From assembly GCA_937892735.1 (NCBI GenBank), contig CALBGL010000093.1, positions 1-43,914 on the forward strand: a DNA stretch of 43,914 nt. Reading direction: 5' to 3'. How positions within the stretch are numbered: position 1 is the stretch's first letter; each line of letters opens with the position of its first letter. Below, in pieces: positions 31,658 to 40,055 of this stretch. Origin of the DNA: an uncultured Clostridia bacterium. Lineage in GTDB: Bacteria > Bacillota > Clostridia > Lachnospirales > Bianqueaceae. The position numbers and the translations under genes are program-made. The notes under the pieces are model-generated. The model ran no database searches. It was given only the letters and a program-made list of their open reading frames with translations, and was not told the DNA's origin.

Positions 31658-32779
31658 TTATTCCGTCACATCATCCTCGTGGCGATTCACTGCAGCTGCC
31701 GCTTTGAGCTTCTCATAATCTCCACGAACAGCTCGATACAAATCTCCACCCTTCTGGACGCCCAATGCTCTGCGGAAGAACTGATAAAACTCGTTCTTTG
31801 CCTTTGTAGAAAGAATCGCCTGCGCCACGACCTTATCGTATTTTTTCTGCTCCTCACTCATGTGCCCTTCCACAATGCCATGTACGCGTTCTAAGAATTC
31901 CTGCGGAACCTCCATCTGCTTATATTCCCTTTTTTTCTCCGTTTTTGCCTGAGACACCGCCGCTGCATCCTTACGCGGTCGGCCTCGGCGCTTGGCCGTG
32001 GACTTTCCTTCGGTCGGCTCCGTCTTCTCTTCCACTGCTGTCTCCTTTTTGAGCATCGCCTTCTTTGCAGGTTCTTCTATCGGTGTTTCTTCCTGTGCGG
32101 CTGTCTTTTCTTCCAACGCTTCTTCCTTCCTATTCTGTACAGCCGTCTTGTCCATCTTGGGATTATTTTGTCTCTTTTGGGCTGTCTTCGGCTCTGTCTC
32201 CGCCGGTTTTACTGTTTCAGGAGTCATCTCTTCTTTATCCTCATGTTTCGCGCGACGAGGATGACGAATATTCCGCACCTTACTCCGAATCGTACTCTTT
32301 TCTTCCTCCACGGCTACTTCTTTAGGCTCTTCCACCACAAGTACAACCTCCGGCTCCTCCGGCAATATCGGCGCCGATTCCAACGCCATAGGGCCCCACT
32401 TCCGAAGTCCCTTTTGAATCGAACTGGACAACAACACATTCACATCCAGCTGATCAGCCGCGTGATCCATAAAAAACTCCACCGGCGCCAGATAACCATT
32501 ATCCTGGCTGACAATGCAGTACAGCCCTTTCCGTTCGCTGCCAATCAGAAAACCGAGCAGAGCGACAATCTGAAAGTCCATGGCATTGCGTCCGCTCCGC
32601 TGCAACCGCACGTATTCGATCTGAGCCCGGCTGTTGTTCATCGCCTGGATAATCGGAATACTCAATGAATTCGCGCTCTCGCTGTAAAAAATAAAAACAC
32701 GATCTTCTGATGACAAAAGCTCAACGCCCACCAATCCCTGGTTCTTTACATTTTCCAGGTCAATTAAAAATGTCTTCAT
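31658..32779 (-). CDS. NYN/PIN-like domain protein with lysine-rich AT-hook-like tail
   Basis: 373 residues. The N-terminal ~120 residues look like a NYN/PIN-type nuclease fold: MKTFLIDLENVKNQGLVGVE (acidic D..N), ADQLDVNVLLSS, GRNAMDFQIVALLGFLIGSE and YCIVSQDNGYLAPVEFF, with Asp residues at positions typical of the metal site. The middle (about residues 145-265) is low-complexity, Lys/Glu/Ala-rich, with KRRGRPRKDAAAV, an AT-hook-like DNA-binding motif. The C-terminal helical part (EFLERVHGIVEGHMSEEQKK, FYQFFRRALGVQKGG) resembles a small conserved domain. GGAGG precedes the ATG. A nucleic-acid role is likely; RNA or DNA target unknown. Confidence 0.8.
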   Translation of the reverse strand: MKTFLIDLENVKNQGLVGVELLSSEDRVFIFYSESANSLSIPIIQAMNNSRAQIEYVRLQRSGRNAMDFQIVALLGFLIGSERKGLYCIVSQDNGYLAPVEFFMDHAADQLDVNVLLSSSIQKGLRKWGPMALESAPILPEEPEVVLVVEEPKEVAVEEEKSTIRSKVRNIRHPRRAKHEDKEEMTPETVKPAETEPKTAQKRQNNPKMDKTAVQNRKEEALEEKTAAQEETPIEEPAKKAMLKKETAVEEKTEPTEGKSTAKRRGRPRKDAAAVSQAKTEKKREYKQMEVPQEFLERVHGIVEGHMSEEQKKYDKVVAQAILSTKAKNEFYQFFRRALGVQKGGDLYRAVRGDYEKLKAAAAVNRHEDDVTE

Positions 32780-32854
32780 GCATTACCTCCAAATAAGCTC
32801 TCTTTTCGTTTTGTAAAATTCATTTTGATGCTTTTATAAATATATGCGCCACAC

Positions 32855-32885
32855 ATGGACCTCATGCTTCCCGCATGAGGTCCAT
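32855..32885. repeat. 13-bp perfect inverted repeat across the oxidoreductase stop codon
   Basis: ATGGACCTCATGC, 5 bases, GCATGAGGTCCAT. The arms hold the last codons and the stop (TGA) of the oxidoreductase gene. No T-tract follows on the minus strand, so it is a stem-loop at the 3' end of the fuc transcript rather than a standard terminator. Confidence 0.7.
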
Positions 32886-34133
32886 TACCTGTCCGCCATG
32901 GGTTCTGGACTCTTCCGCAGCAAAGGCCATGTAATGACTTTCCATGGATTGATCAATCGAAGTCAATGCCTGGCCTTTTCCATTGCCTTCGATCAGATCC
33001 AGGAGATCCTCCACTAGGCGATGGTCGCCGCCGCCATGCCCGCTGAAATCCTGCGCCAACGTACGGATATCGATTGTCCTGGGCTTTTCTCCAAATCGCA
33101 TCACCGTAACCGTATTCTGATTCATATCTCCCTGAATTTCTCCCAGCGTCCCCATGATCTTGATCGAACGGCCTCCCTGATTAAAAGCACACATCGTAAA
33201 AGAAATGGTAGAACCATCAGCCATCTCCATGTTGACCACCTGATGATCGACCACATCATTATCACAGCAATATACGCACCGGCCATAGGGACCGCTCTGC
33301 AAGGCTGCCCGCACACGTTCCTCCGTAGGATGCGAGACCAGCACATTAGCTGGCCAGCCGGTATGTCCATGCCGCACACCCGTCGCCTCATCGGTTATAT
33401 AGATCTTCTCCGCATCATAGGGACATTCTCTGCGTACCGCCTCCGGACACTCAAGACACCACTCCGCACTGCCGCGTGGTGCGTTTTCCGGGCGGAAATA
33501 CGTCAAGCTTCCAAAAGAACTGATCCGCTTGCAGGGCTGTCCGGACAGCCAACGCAGAATATCCATATCGTGGCAGCTTTTCTGCAGAATCATCGGGCTG
33601 CTCTCCTGACTGTTTCGCCAGTTTCCACGCACAAAACTATGAGCCTGATGCCAATACCCTACGTTCTCGATGGCCTGGATCGCCACCACTTGTCCGATCT
33701 CCCCAGAACGAACGGTCTGATACAAGAACTGATAGAATGGCGTATATCGCAGGACGTGGCAGACTACCACTTTCCGCCCCAGGCGCTCTGCGGTTTCCTG
33801 AATCTGTCGGCACTCTTCCAAGCTGGGCGATATAGGCTTCTCCAACAGAAGATCATATCCCTTTTCCATCGCTTTCATAGCATGCCCAAAATGTTGACGA
33901 TCCTGCGTACAGATGAACATGACGTCTGAGAGCTTCTTCCGCTGAAGCATCTCTTCCGCTGACGGAAAACACAGAGCAGGATCCACCTGATATTCCTCCT
34001 GTACCTCTCTGACCTTCTCCTCAATAGGATCTGCTACTGCGACGATTTTCATCCGATCGGGAAAAATATGCTGGCACTTCGCGTATGTGTCTTTTCCCCG
34101 GCTTCCCAATCCACTGATCGCAACTGTAATCAT
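32862..34133 (-). CDS. Gfo/Idh/MocA family oxidoreductase
   Basis: A 423-residue NAD(P)-dependent sugar dehydrogenase-like enzyme. Rossmann motif MITVAISGLGSRGKDTYAK, family EKP motif in GYDLLLEKPISPSLEECR, and the C-terminal alpha/beta domain VVAIQAIENVGYWHQAHSFV. A Cys-rich insert is notable: SAEWCLECPEAVRRECPYDA and later GRCVYCCDNDVVDHQ, possibly a structural zinc site; some members of the family have it. The ATG overlaps the fucU stop (ATGA). As last gene of a fucI-fucU operon it probably acts on a fucose-related or other deoxysugar, but the substrate is unproven. Confidence 0.9.
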   Translation of the reverse strand: MITVAISGLGSRGKDTYAKCQHIFPDRMKIVAVADPIEEKVREVQEEYQVDPALCFPSAEEMLQRKKLSDVMFICTQDRQHFGHAMKAMEKGYDLLLEKPISPSLEECRQIQETAERLGRKVVVCHVLRYTPFYQFLYQTVRSGEIGQVVAIQAIENVGYWHQAHSFVRGNWRNSQESSPMILQKSCHDMDILRWLSGQPCKRISSFGSLTYFRPENAPRGSAEWCLECPEAVRRECPYDAEKIYITDEATGVRHGHTGWPANVLVSHPTEERVRAALQSGPYGRCVYCCDNDVVDHQVVNMEMADGSTISFTMCAFNQGGRSIKIMGTLGEIQGDMNQNTVTVMRFGEKPRTIDIRTLAQDFSGHGGGDHRLVEDLLDLIEGNGKGQALTSIDQSMESHYMAFAAEESRTHGGQVMDLMREA

Positions 34134-34573
34134 GTTGACTGTACAACTCCTTTTTGCAGCATAATATTGGCATAAAGCGCCTGTTCCCCAGTGGCCACAA
34201 TCGCGTAGGCCGTCCTGGATTTCTCATAAAAGGCAAATCTCTCTAAAGTACCGATGGCCGCCTCGCCTCGTATGTCCTCTCGCGCGACTAATTTCTTATA
34301 TTCTTCCCAGATAGGAGTCTCTACCGGATCATTGGGCATGACTTCCATGAGTTCTACGGGATGTTCCACATACGTATCTAATGGAAACAGCTTCAGAATC
34401 GCCGCCAAGAGTTCCGGGATCCCATGCCCGTCACATCGGATCACCTTTGCATTTTTGCCCATTGTCTCCACCGGGAAATTGCCATCCGCTAGGACAATGC
34501 GGTCGCTGTGCCCCATTTCGCAAAGAACCTTCAGAAGTTCCGGCGACAGAATCTTTGGAATTCCTTTTAACAT
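34130..34573 (-). CDS. fucU: L-fucose mutarotase (RbsD/FucU family)
   Basis: A 147-residue enzyme that interconverts alpha and beta anomers of L-fucose and supplies the isomerase substrate. Typical features are MLKGIPKILSPELLKVLCEM, then GHSDRIVLADGNFPVE (His and Asp active-site region), and the end AIVATGEQALYANIMLQKG. The start is the ATG at 34573 with AAAGGAAG upstream; the frame open to 34714 overlaps fucI and is not real. It lies 62 bases after fucI. Confidence 0.92.
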   Translation of the reverse strand: MLKGIPKILSPELLKVLCEMGHSDRIVLADGNFPVETMGKNAKVIRCDGHGIPELLAAILKLFPLDTYVEHPVELMEVMPNDPVETPIWEEYKKLVAREDIRGEAAIGTLERFAFYEKSRTAYAIVATGEQALYANIMLQKGVVQST

Positions 34574-34635
34574 GTTTTTCTTCCTTTCAGAACCAGGCGG
34601 CGAAGCTCGCCTTCGCCGCCCTCCTAGATGATCAT

Positions 34636-36429
34636 TTACTTGTATAAGGGACCATATGCCTGGCAGGCACGATAATCCTGACCTTCCAGATCCATGCCGA
34701 ACGCATTCCAGCACGCCGGACGGAAAATCTTTTCTTCCGACACATTATGCATAGCTACCGGGATTCTTAAAATCGAACATAGCGTAATCAGATCTGCGCC
34801 GATATGTCCATATGTGATAGCTCCATGATTCGCTCCCCAGTGGTTCATCACCTCATAGGCAGATACGAAGGGGCCCTTGCCCGTCAGACGCGGGGCAAAC
34901 CAGGTACAAGGCCAAGTATAATCCGTCCGCTTCCACAATGCATCCGAAACCTCTTCCGGCAGCGCGACCGTATAGCCTTCCGCAATCTGCATCACAGGAC
35001 CCAATCCCTTCACCAGATTCAGCCGCATCATCGTCACTGGCATTTCACTGCGTGTTTCAAAACGAGAAGAATAACCGCCTCCCCGGAAATATCCCTGGTC
35101 CGCCGCGTTCCAAGTCGTTGCCTTGAGGCATGCCTCCTGATCTTTCTCTGTCATCTCCCAGAAAGGCTTCATGACAGCGTTTCCATTCTCGTCCTTTACT
35201 TCGCCGCAGGCATCCAGACACGCCGCGCCAGAATTGATCAGATGGATGAATCCTCCGGCTTCTTTGGCTTTTCCCTCCAGCGTATACCCCGTCGCTTCCT
35301 TCACAGCCTCTGGGCTCCAGAAAGTCCGTACATCGGCAAAGATCTGTGCACGGTTCGTCAGGAGCTTACCAAACAGCATACTGACGCCATTTAGCGTATC
35401 GTTTTCTGTCGCCAGAATATAGGGCTCTCTGGCTCCTTCCCAGTCGAATGTCGTATTCAGCAAAGATTCCGCGAAATCGCAATTCGGATAGTAATCTGTC
35501 CACTGACGTTGTCCCTGGAACCCGCCCGCAATCGCGTTATGTCCCACCATCTCTTCCTCACGGCCTTCCGGCAGATCCTTCTGTCCATTGAACAGATCCT
35601 TGATGATGCACATCATCTTCACTACGAATTCCCAGTCGGCGTCCTTTTCCTCCCGGGTCTTCTGCGCCGCCTCCGGATTCTTATCAAAGCCTTCCTGACA
35701 ATACTTCTTCGTCCAGGCCAGAGCCTTCTCATACTCCTTCCGGCTATAGATTCCCTGTTCCATCCGACGGATAATCTCTACCTCATCCACAGATTCTACA
35801 CGCATCCCCAGATATTCCTCAAAGAAATCCGGGTTGATGATGGAGCCCGCGATTCCCATACAGATTGAGCCGATCTGCAGATAAGACTTCCCCCGCATGG
35901 TTGCCGCCGCCACCGCCGCGCGTCCAAACCGCAGTAACTTCTCCCGCACGTCCGCGGGAATCTCCGTGGCGTCCGCACTCTGCACATCCCGGCCATAGAT
36001 TCCAAATGCCGGCAGGCCCTTCTGCGCATGTCCTGCCAGCACCGCTGCCAAGTATACCGCGCCGGGACGTTCCGTTCCGTTAAAGCCCCACACACCCTTG
36101 ATAGTCATAGGATCCATATCCATGGTCTCCGATCCATAACACCAGCATGGCGTCACGGTCAGTGTGATATCCACACCCTCCCGCTTGAACTGGTCTGCGC
36201 AGCGTGCCGCTTCAGCCACTCGTCCAATCGTCGTTTCGGAAATGACGACTCGCACCGGTTCTCCATTCGAATAACGAAGCTCCTCCTGAAACAGCTTCGC
36301 CGCGGAGCGAGCCATATTCATCGTCTGCTCCTCCAAAGATTCCCTTACCTTCAACATACCCCTGCGAGCATCAATCACAGGACGGATACCGATGACGGGA
36401 TACTGTCCAATCAATCTGTTCTGTGCCAT
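34636..36429 (-). CDS. fucI: L-fucose isomerase
   Basis: A 597-residue Mn-dependent aldose-ketose isomerase (L-fucose to L-fuculose), full length for the family. The N-terminus NRLIGQYPVIGIRPVIDARR is highly typical, as are DITLTVTPCWCYGSETMDMD, GVWGFNGTERPGAVYLAAVL and the C-terminal NHWGANHGAITYGHIGADLI. A Glu/Asp/His metal site is expected from the family; ATENDTLNGVSMLFG is in the matching area. A promoter is at 36465-36493. It heads an operon with fucU and the oxidoreductase. Fuculokinase, aldolase, fucosidase and transporter genes are not in the window. Confidence 0.95.
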   Translation of the reverse strand: MAQNRLIGQYPVIGIRPVIDARRGMLKVRESLEEQTMNMARSAAKLFQEELRYSNGEPVRVVISETTIGRVAEAARCADQFKREGVDITLTVTPCWCYGSETMDMDPMTIKGVWGFNGTERPGAVYLAAVLAGHAQKGLPAFGIYGRDVQSADATEIPADVREKLLRFGRAAVAAATMRGKSYLQIGSICMGIAGSIINPDFFEEYLGMRVESVDEVEIIRRMEQGIYSRKEYEKALAWTKKYCQEGFDKNPEAAQKTREEKDADWEFVVKMMCIIKDLFNGQKDLPEGREEEMVGHNAIAGGFQGQRQWTDYYPNCDFAESLLNTTFDWEGAREPYILATENDTLNGVSMLFGKLLTNRAQIFADVRTFWSPEAVKEATGYTLEGKAKEAGGFIHLINSGAACLDACGEVKDENGNAVMKPFWEMTEKDQEACLKATTWNAADQGYFRGGGYSSRFETRSEMPVTMMRLNLVKGLGPVMQIAEGYTVALPEEVSDALWKRTDYTWPCTWFAPRLTGKGPFVSAYEVMNHWGANHGAITYGHIGADLITLCSILRIPVAMHNVSEEKIFRPACWNAFGMDLEGQDYRACQAYGPLYK

Positions 36430-36464
36430 TCTGTTACCCCCTTTGTATTGATATAGGTATCTTT

Positions 36465-36493
36465 ATTATACCGTATAAAAAGGACAAACACAA
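36465..36493 (-). promoter_or_regulatory. Promoter of the fuc operon
   Basis: TTGTGT (36488-36493), 17-bp spacer, TATAAT (36465-36470) on the minus strand, 36 bases before fucI. No operator was recognised nearby. Confidence 0.6.
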
Positions 36494-36504
36494 GCACAAT
36501 CCAC

Positions 36505-36553
36505 AAAAAGGCTGCCGCGCCTCGGATTAACTCCTCATTGGTACGACAGCCTC
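36505..36553 (-). terminator. Terminator of the GT2 gene
   Basis: On the minus strand AGGCTGTCG pairs with CGGCAGCCT with one mismatch, followed by TTTTTGTGG. It lies 20 bases past the GT2 stop. Confidence 0.75.
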
Positions 36554-36572
36554 AAAACAACATATGTTCAAA

Positions 36573-37838
36573 TCACGCGGCCCGCCGAATCTGTTCCGCG
36601 GTTCGATTGATCGAATGCTGGATGGGAGACCAGCCCACCTTCGCAAAAATCGCATGAATGGAAATCGGAATATATGTAATCATAAACAACGGGAAGGTAA
36701 ACAAGGACAGAATCTTCTTCCCCGCCTTACAATGGATGTTGCGCCATTCTGTGATTAAGGTAATCAATCCCACAAGAAACATGAATCCATACATCTGCGC
36801 GCATACTCCGAACAAGAACTTCAGCTCATGATCCAACACTTCTGGCACATTTCCTACAAAGACCGCATAACTCACCTGAGCGATAGAACAGGTCAGTCCT
36901 AATAGCATCAGAATCAACGCCGGGAAAATCGTCATCAGCATATCATAGCACGCGAAACTGTGACGGCGGAAAATCCCCTTCGCCAAGTCCTTACCGTATT
37001 TCCCCAACACCTGATAAAATCCCTTAGCCCAACGCAATCGCTGAATCCAGGATTGTTTCAGCGTAACCGGCTGCTCATCATAGAAAACAGCCTGCCCGCA
37101 ATAGCCAATCTGTTCCCCTTGTACGGCGCAGCTCGTACTGAACTCCACGTCCTCGGTCAGCGTATGATATTTCCATCCATCCATCTTTTCGATGATATCA
37201 TGATGCACTAGAAATCCTGTACCGGATACGGCGCAGCTAGTGTTCAGGTTCATTCTTGCCTGATTTAGGTATTTAGCCTCCCGCAGAAACCAAAGTGAAT
37301 ATCCCGCGCTGATCCAATTGGATTCATAATTCTTTGAATTACGATAGGATGTGATGGCCCGATATCCCATGCTGAATGTATCATTCATGGCCCGAATGTA
37401 TCCCTTATCTACGATATTATCCGCATCGAAAACCACGAACGCATCGTAGTCATCAAATACCTGATCCTTCTTCATCTGTTTGAACAGATAATCCAGCGCA
37501 TATCCCTTGCCAACCTGCACACGATTAAAACGCTCATAAACATGGGCTCCCTTATCTCTGCACAGCGAGGCGGTATTGTCCGTGCAATTATCCGCTACCA
37601 CAAAGATATCAAACAACTCCTTGGGATAATCTTGCTGATGCAGACTGTCAATTAGACCGCCAATCACCTTTTCTTCATTTCTCGCCGATATCACAAAGGC
37701 ATATCGATACAGTGCTTTGCTCTTTGGCACGTATCTTGGTTTTGTCGCCAATACGTCCACGACATAAAAGATTTGGTATGCATAACATAATAAGAACAGC
37801 AATCCGATACTATTCTCAATTAGATTAAACCACTCCAT
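36573..37838 (-). CDS. Membrane glycosyltransferase family 2
   Basis: A 421-residue processive-type GT2 with membrane helices at the start (IGLLFLLCYAYQIFYVVDVL) and several at the end (FPALILMLLGLTCSIAQVSY, FMFLVGLITLI, FPLFMITYIPISIHAIF). The cytoplasmic GT-A domain shows YAFVISARNEEKVIGGLIDS, DIFVVADNCTDNTASLC, FVVFDADNIVDKGY (DxD) and GWKYHTLTEDVEFSTSCAVQ (catalytic ED), with QRLRWAKGFYQV as the QxxRW motif. That set is typical of cellulose/hyaluronan-synthase-like enzymes that make an extracellular polysaccharide or modify lipids. It is a single gene; the product is unknown. Confidence 0.9.
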   Translation of the reverse strand: MEWFNLIENSIGLLFLLCYAYQIFYVVDVLATKPRYVPKSKALYRYAFVISARNEEKVIGGLIDSLHQQDYPKELFDIFVVADNCTDNTASLCRDKGAHVYERFNRVQVGKGYALDYLFKQMKKDQVFDDYDAFVVFDADNIVDKGYIRAMNDTFSMGYRAITSYRNSKNYESNWISAGYSLWFLREAKYLNQARMNLNTSCAVSGTGFLVHHDIIEKMDGWKYHTLTEDVEFSTSCAVQGEQIGYCGQAVFYDEQPVTLKQSWIQRLRWAKGFYQVLGKYGKDLAKGIFRRHSFACYDMLMTIFPALILMLLGLTCSIAQVSYAVFVGNVPEVLDHELKFLFGVCAQMYGFMFLVGLITLITEWRNIHCKAGKKILSLFTFPLFMITYIPISIHAIFAKVGWSPIQHSINRTAEQIRRAA

Positions 37839-38047
37839 GTTCGATCCCTTTCCCCTTGTCGGATTTACTCACCCTTTTTCTTTCTTACAGCAAAAACCCC
37901 AAGACAGTCTTCACTGCCAGGCATCATTATAGCATTCTCTTCTTGCGCATACAACCACGATTCTCCAGAAGATTTCTTAAGAATTGTTTAAGCTTTTCCT
38001 CATTTTTGCATTTTACACAAACCATACACTCTCCCCGCATCTTTTTC

Positions 38048-38076
38048 TTGACACTCCATTTTTCCCACACTATACT
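38048..38076 (+). promoter_or_regulatory. mgtE: Promoter of mgtE
   Basis: TTGACA (38048-38053), 17-bp spacer, TATACT (38071-38076). Transcription would begin about 22 bases before the ATG, so there is no room for an M-box magnesium riboswitch. The rest of 37839-38047 holds nothing recognisable. Confidence 0.8.
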
Positions 38077-38105
38077 AAATATATGTTGACTAGGAGGTGA
38101 TACCC

Positions 38106-39461
38106 ATGAAACCATTGCAGGTCCCCCTGGATCAAATGATCCAAAACCTATTAAATGCCAAAAAATATTCTTCTCTGCGGGATATGTTGATTATCATGAA
38201 TCCTGCCGATATAGCCAGCCTGTTTCAGGATCTTCCCGCTGACTCTCTCCCTCTTTTATTTCGTTTGCTGCCGAAAGAACTGGCGGCGGATACTTTCGTG
38301 GAGATGGATGAAGAGATGCAGGAACTGCTGATTCAGGGTTTCAGTGACCGCGAATTGAAAGAAGTCATCGACGAACTCTATGTGGATGACGCAGTTGACC
38401 TAGTCGAAGAAATGCCCGCCTCTGTCGTAAAGCGAATTCTCCGTCAGGCCGCGCCGGAAATGCGTAAGATGATTAACGATATTCTGAAATATCCAGAAGA
38501 CTCTGCCGGAAGTATGATGACCACCGAATACGTGAGTCTACATCCCTCGATGAACGTATCGCAGGCCCTCGCGCGTATTCGTCAGACCGGTGTAGATAAA
38601 GAAACGATTTATAATTGTTATGTCATCACCCAGGATCGCAAACTGTGCGGCATCGTCAGCGCCCGTTCTCTGCTCCTTTCTTCTGAACATGCTCTGATTG
38701 AAGACATCATGGAATCTCATGTCATCTCTGTGGATACAATGATGGATCAGGAGGAAGTCGCCCTGATGTTTAATAAATATAATTTTCTTGCACTGCCTGT
38801 AGTTGATCAGGAAAATCGTCTTGTCGGTATCGTGACCTTCGATGACGCCATGGATGTCTTGCAGGAAGAGACCACAGAAGATATGGAAAAAATGGCCGCC
38901 ATTGTTCCTTCTGAGCGGCCCTATCTAAAGACTGGCATCTTCGCAACCTTTCGTCAGCGTATTCCCTGGCTTCTGGTTCTTATGATCTCTGCGACTGCCA
39001 GCAGTATGATTATCACCGCTTTTGAAGAGGCTCTCGCGGCTCAGGTCGCTTTAACTGCCTTTATTCCCATGCTGATGAACACCGGCGGCAACTCGGGCAG
39101 TCAGGCTTCCGTCACCATCATACGTGGACTATCCCTGAATGAGATCCAATATAAAGATTTCTTTAAGGTACTGTGGAAAGAGATTCGTGTCGGTGTACTC
39201 TGTGGTATAACGCTAGCTACTGCTAATTATGTCAAACTATTGCTGTTTGACCGCGTTTCTTCTCTGATCGCTGCCGCGGTTTGTCTGACATTAGTAGTCA
39301 CTGTCATCCTCTCTAAAATTGTAGGCGCGCTGCTTCCTATGGGAGCCAAAAAAATCGGTCTGGATCCTGCTGTCATGGCTAGTCCCTTTATCTCCACTAT
39401 TGTGGATGTCCTGTCGCTGCTCGTCTATTTTCAGATTGCTACACTGCTTTTGGGATTATAA
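38106..39461 (+). CDS. mgtE: Magnesium transporter MgtE
   Basis: A 451-residue homodimeric magnesium channel. The N-terminal helical regulatory domain contains NPADIASLFQDLPADSLPLL and the typical LYVDDAVDLVEEMPASVV. Two CBS domains follow (YNCYVITQDRKLCGIVSARS; NFLALPVVDQENRLVGIVTF). The five-helix pore domain has FIPMLMNTGGNSGSQASVTI, the family signature, and VMASPFISTIVDVLSLLVYF. The start is the ATG at 38106, seven bases after AGGAGG. Binding of magnesium to the cytosolic domain closes the channel. It ends tail-to-tail with a sigma-factor gene, sharing 6 bases. Confidence 0.95.
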   Translation: MKPLQVPLDQMIQNLLNAKKYSSLRDMLIIMNPADIASLFQDLPADSLPLLFRLLPKELAADTFVEMDEEMQELLIQGFSDRELKEVIDELYVDDAVDLVEEMPASVVKRILRQAAPEMRKMINDILKYPEDSAGSMMTTEYVSLHPSMNVSQALARIRQTGVDKETIYNCYVITQDRKLCGIVSARSLLLSSEHALIEDIMESHVISVDTMMDQEEVALMFNKYNFLALPVVDQENRLVGIVTFDDAMDVLQEETTEDMEKMAAIVPSERPYLKTGIFATFRQRIPWLLVLMISATASSMIITAFEEALAAQVALTAFIPMLMNTGGNSGSQASVTIIRGLSLNEIQYKDFFKVLWKEIRVGVLCGITLATANYVKLLLFDRVSSLIAAAVCLTLVVTVILSKIVGALLPMGAKKIGLDPAVMASPFISTIVDVLSLLVYFQIATLLLGL

Positions 39462-39974
39462 ATACCATTCAATACGAATATGATATTGTTCTAATTCTTT
39501 CTCCATGCGTCTTTTCGCTGCCAAGTATCGTTTCTTAATTTTATTCTGGTGGATCCCGCACAGATCTGCCAATTTTTGTAATGTCAGATCATGAAACCGA
39601 AAATATACGTCTAAAATCATCTTTTCCTCTGGCGGAAACTTTTCTAGCAATGACAATATAAGATTGATATGATCTTTTTCCGGCGGGAGTATTCCCGCCT
39701 TCTTTTCCTTCTCTGCTTTATACCTGTGGCTCGCGGAATACACCATCTTGCGAATATACTGAATCGCCGGCGCTTCTTCCATATCTGTCAAACTGTAAAA
39801 TAATTGGGAATCCTCCTGTATCTGGACAAACACCGACTGCACGATATCCTCTGCCTCTTCTATGGAATGAAGTATCCGAACGGCCTCTCTGATATACAAG
39901 TTGTATGTTTTCTCGTATAACCTGCGAAGCTTTTCTCTGTGCAAAAATCTCTTGCTGTCGGGAAAAAGCTTCAC
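39456..39974 (-). CDS. ECF-like RNA polymerase sigma factor
   Basis: A 172-residue sigma-70-family protein with regions 2 and 4 only. Region 2 is recognisable in RILHSIEEAEDIVQSVFVQI, and the region 4 helix-turn-helix in LTLQKLADLCGIHQNKIKKR, ending YLAAKRRMEKELEQY. The start is the GTG at 39974 after GGGGGAG. No anti-sigma or zinc-finger gene is adjacent, so its control is not visible. Its stop codon overlaps that of mgtE (shared TTATAA), with no terminator between the two converging genes. Confidence 0.85.
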   Translation of the reverse strand: MKLFPDSKRFLHREKLRRLYEKTYNLYIREAVRILHSIEEAEDIVQSVFVQIQEDSQLFYSLTDMEEAPAIQYIRKMVYSASHRYKAEKEKKAGILPPEKDHINLILSLLEKFPPEEKMILDVYFRFHDLTLQKLADLCGIHQNKIKKRYLAAKRRMEKELEQYHIRIEWYL

Positions 39975-40001
39975 AGATCTCCCCCACTCCCATCCACGAA
40001 A

Positions 40002-40039
40002 AAAAGCTCCCTACAGGAAACCCTCCCGTAAAGAGCTTT
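40002..40039 (-). terminator. Terminator of the aspartate kinase gene
   Basis: On the minus strand AAAGCTC and GAGCTTT with inner TAC/GTA pairing, followed by TTTTTTT. It lies just past the aspartate kinase stop and upstream of the sigma-factor gene. Confidence 0.85.
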
Positions 40040-40055
40040 GGAAATTCAATCCAAT

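Noticed and set aside
33021..33929. 302-codon plus-strand frame opposite the oxidoreductase
   Set aside because: It lies fully antisense to a clear Gfo/Idh/MocA gene and has a composition rich in His/Arg/Ile, typical of shadow frames.
37839..38105. Possible M-box magnesium riboswitch before mgtE
   Set aside because: The strong promoter at 38048-38076 leaves a leader of only about 22 bases.
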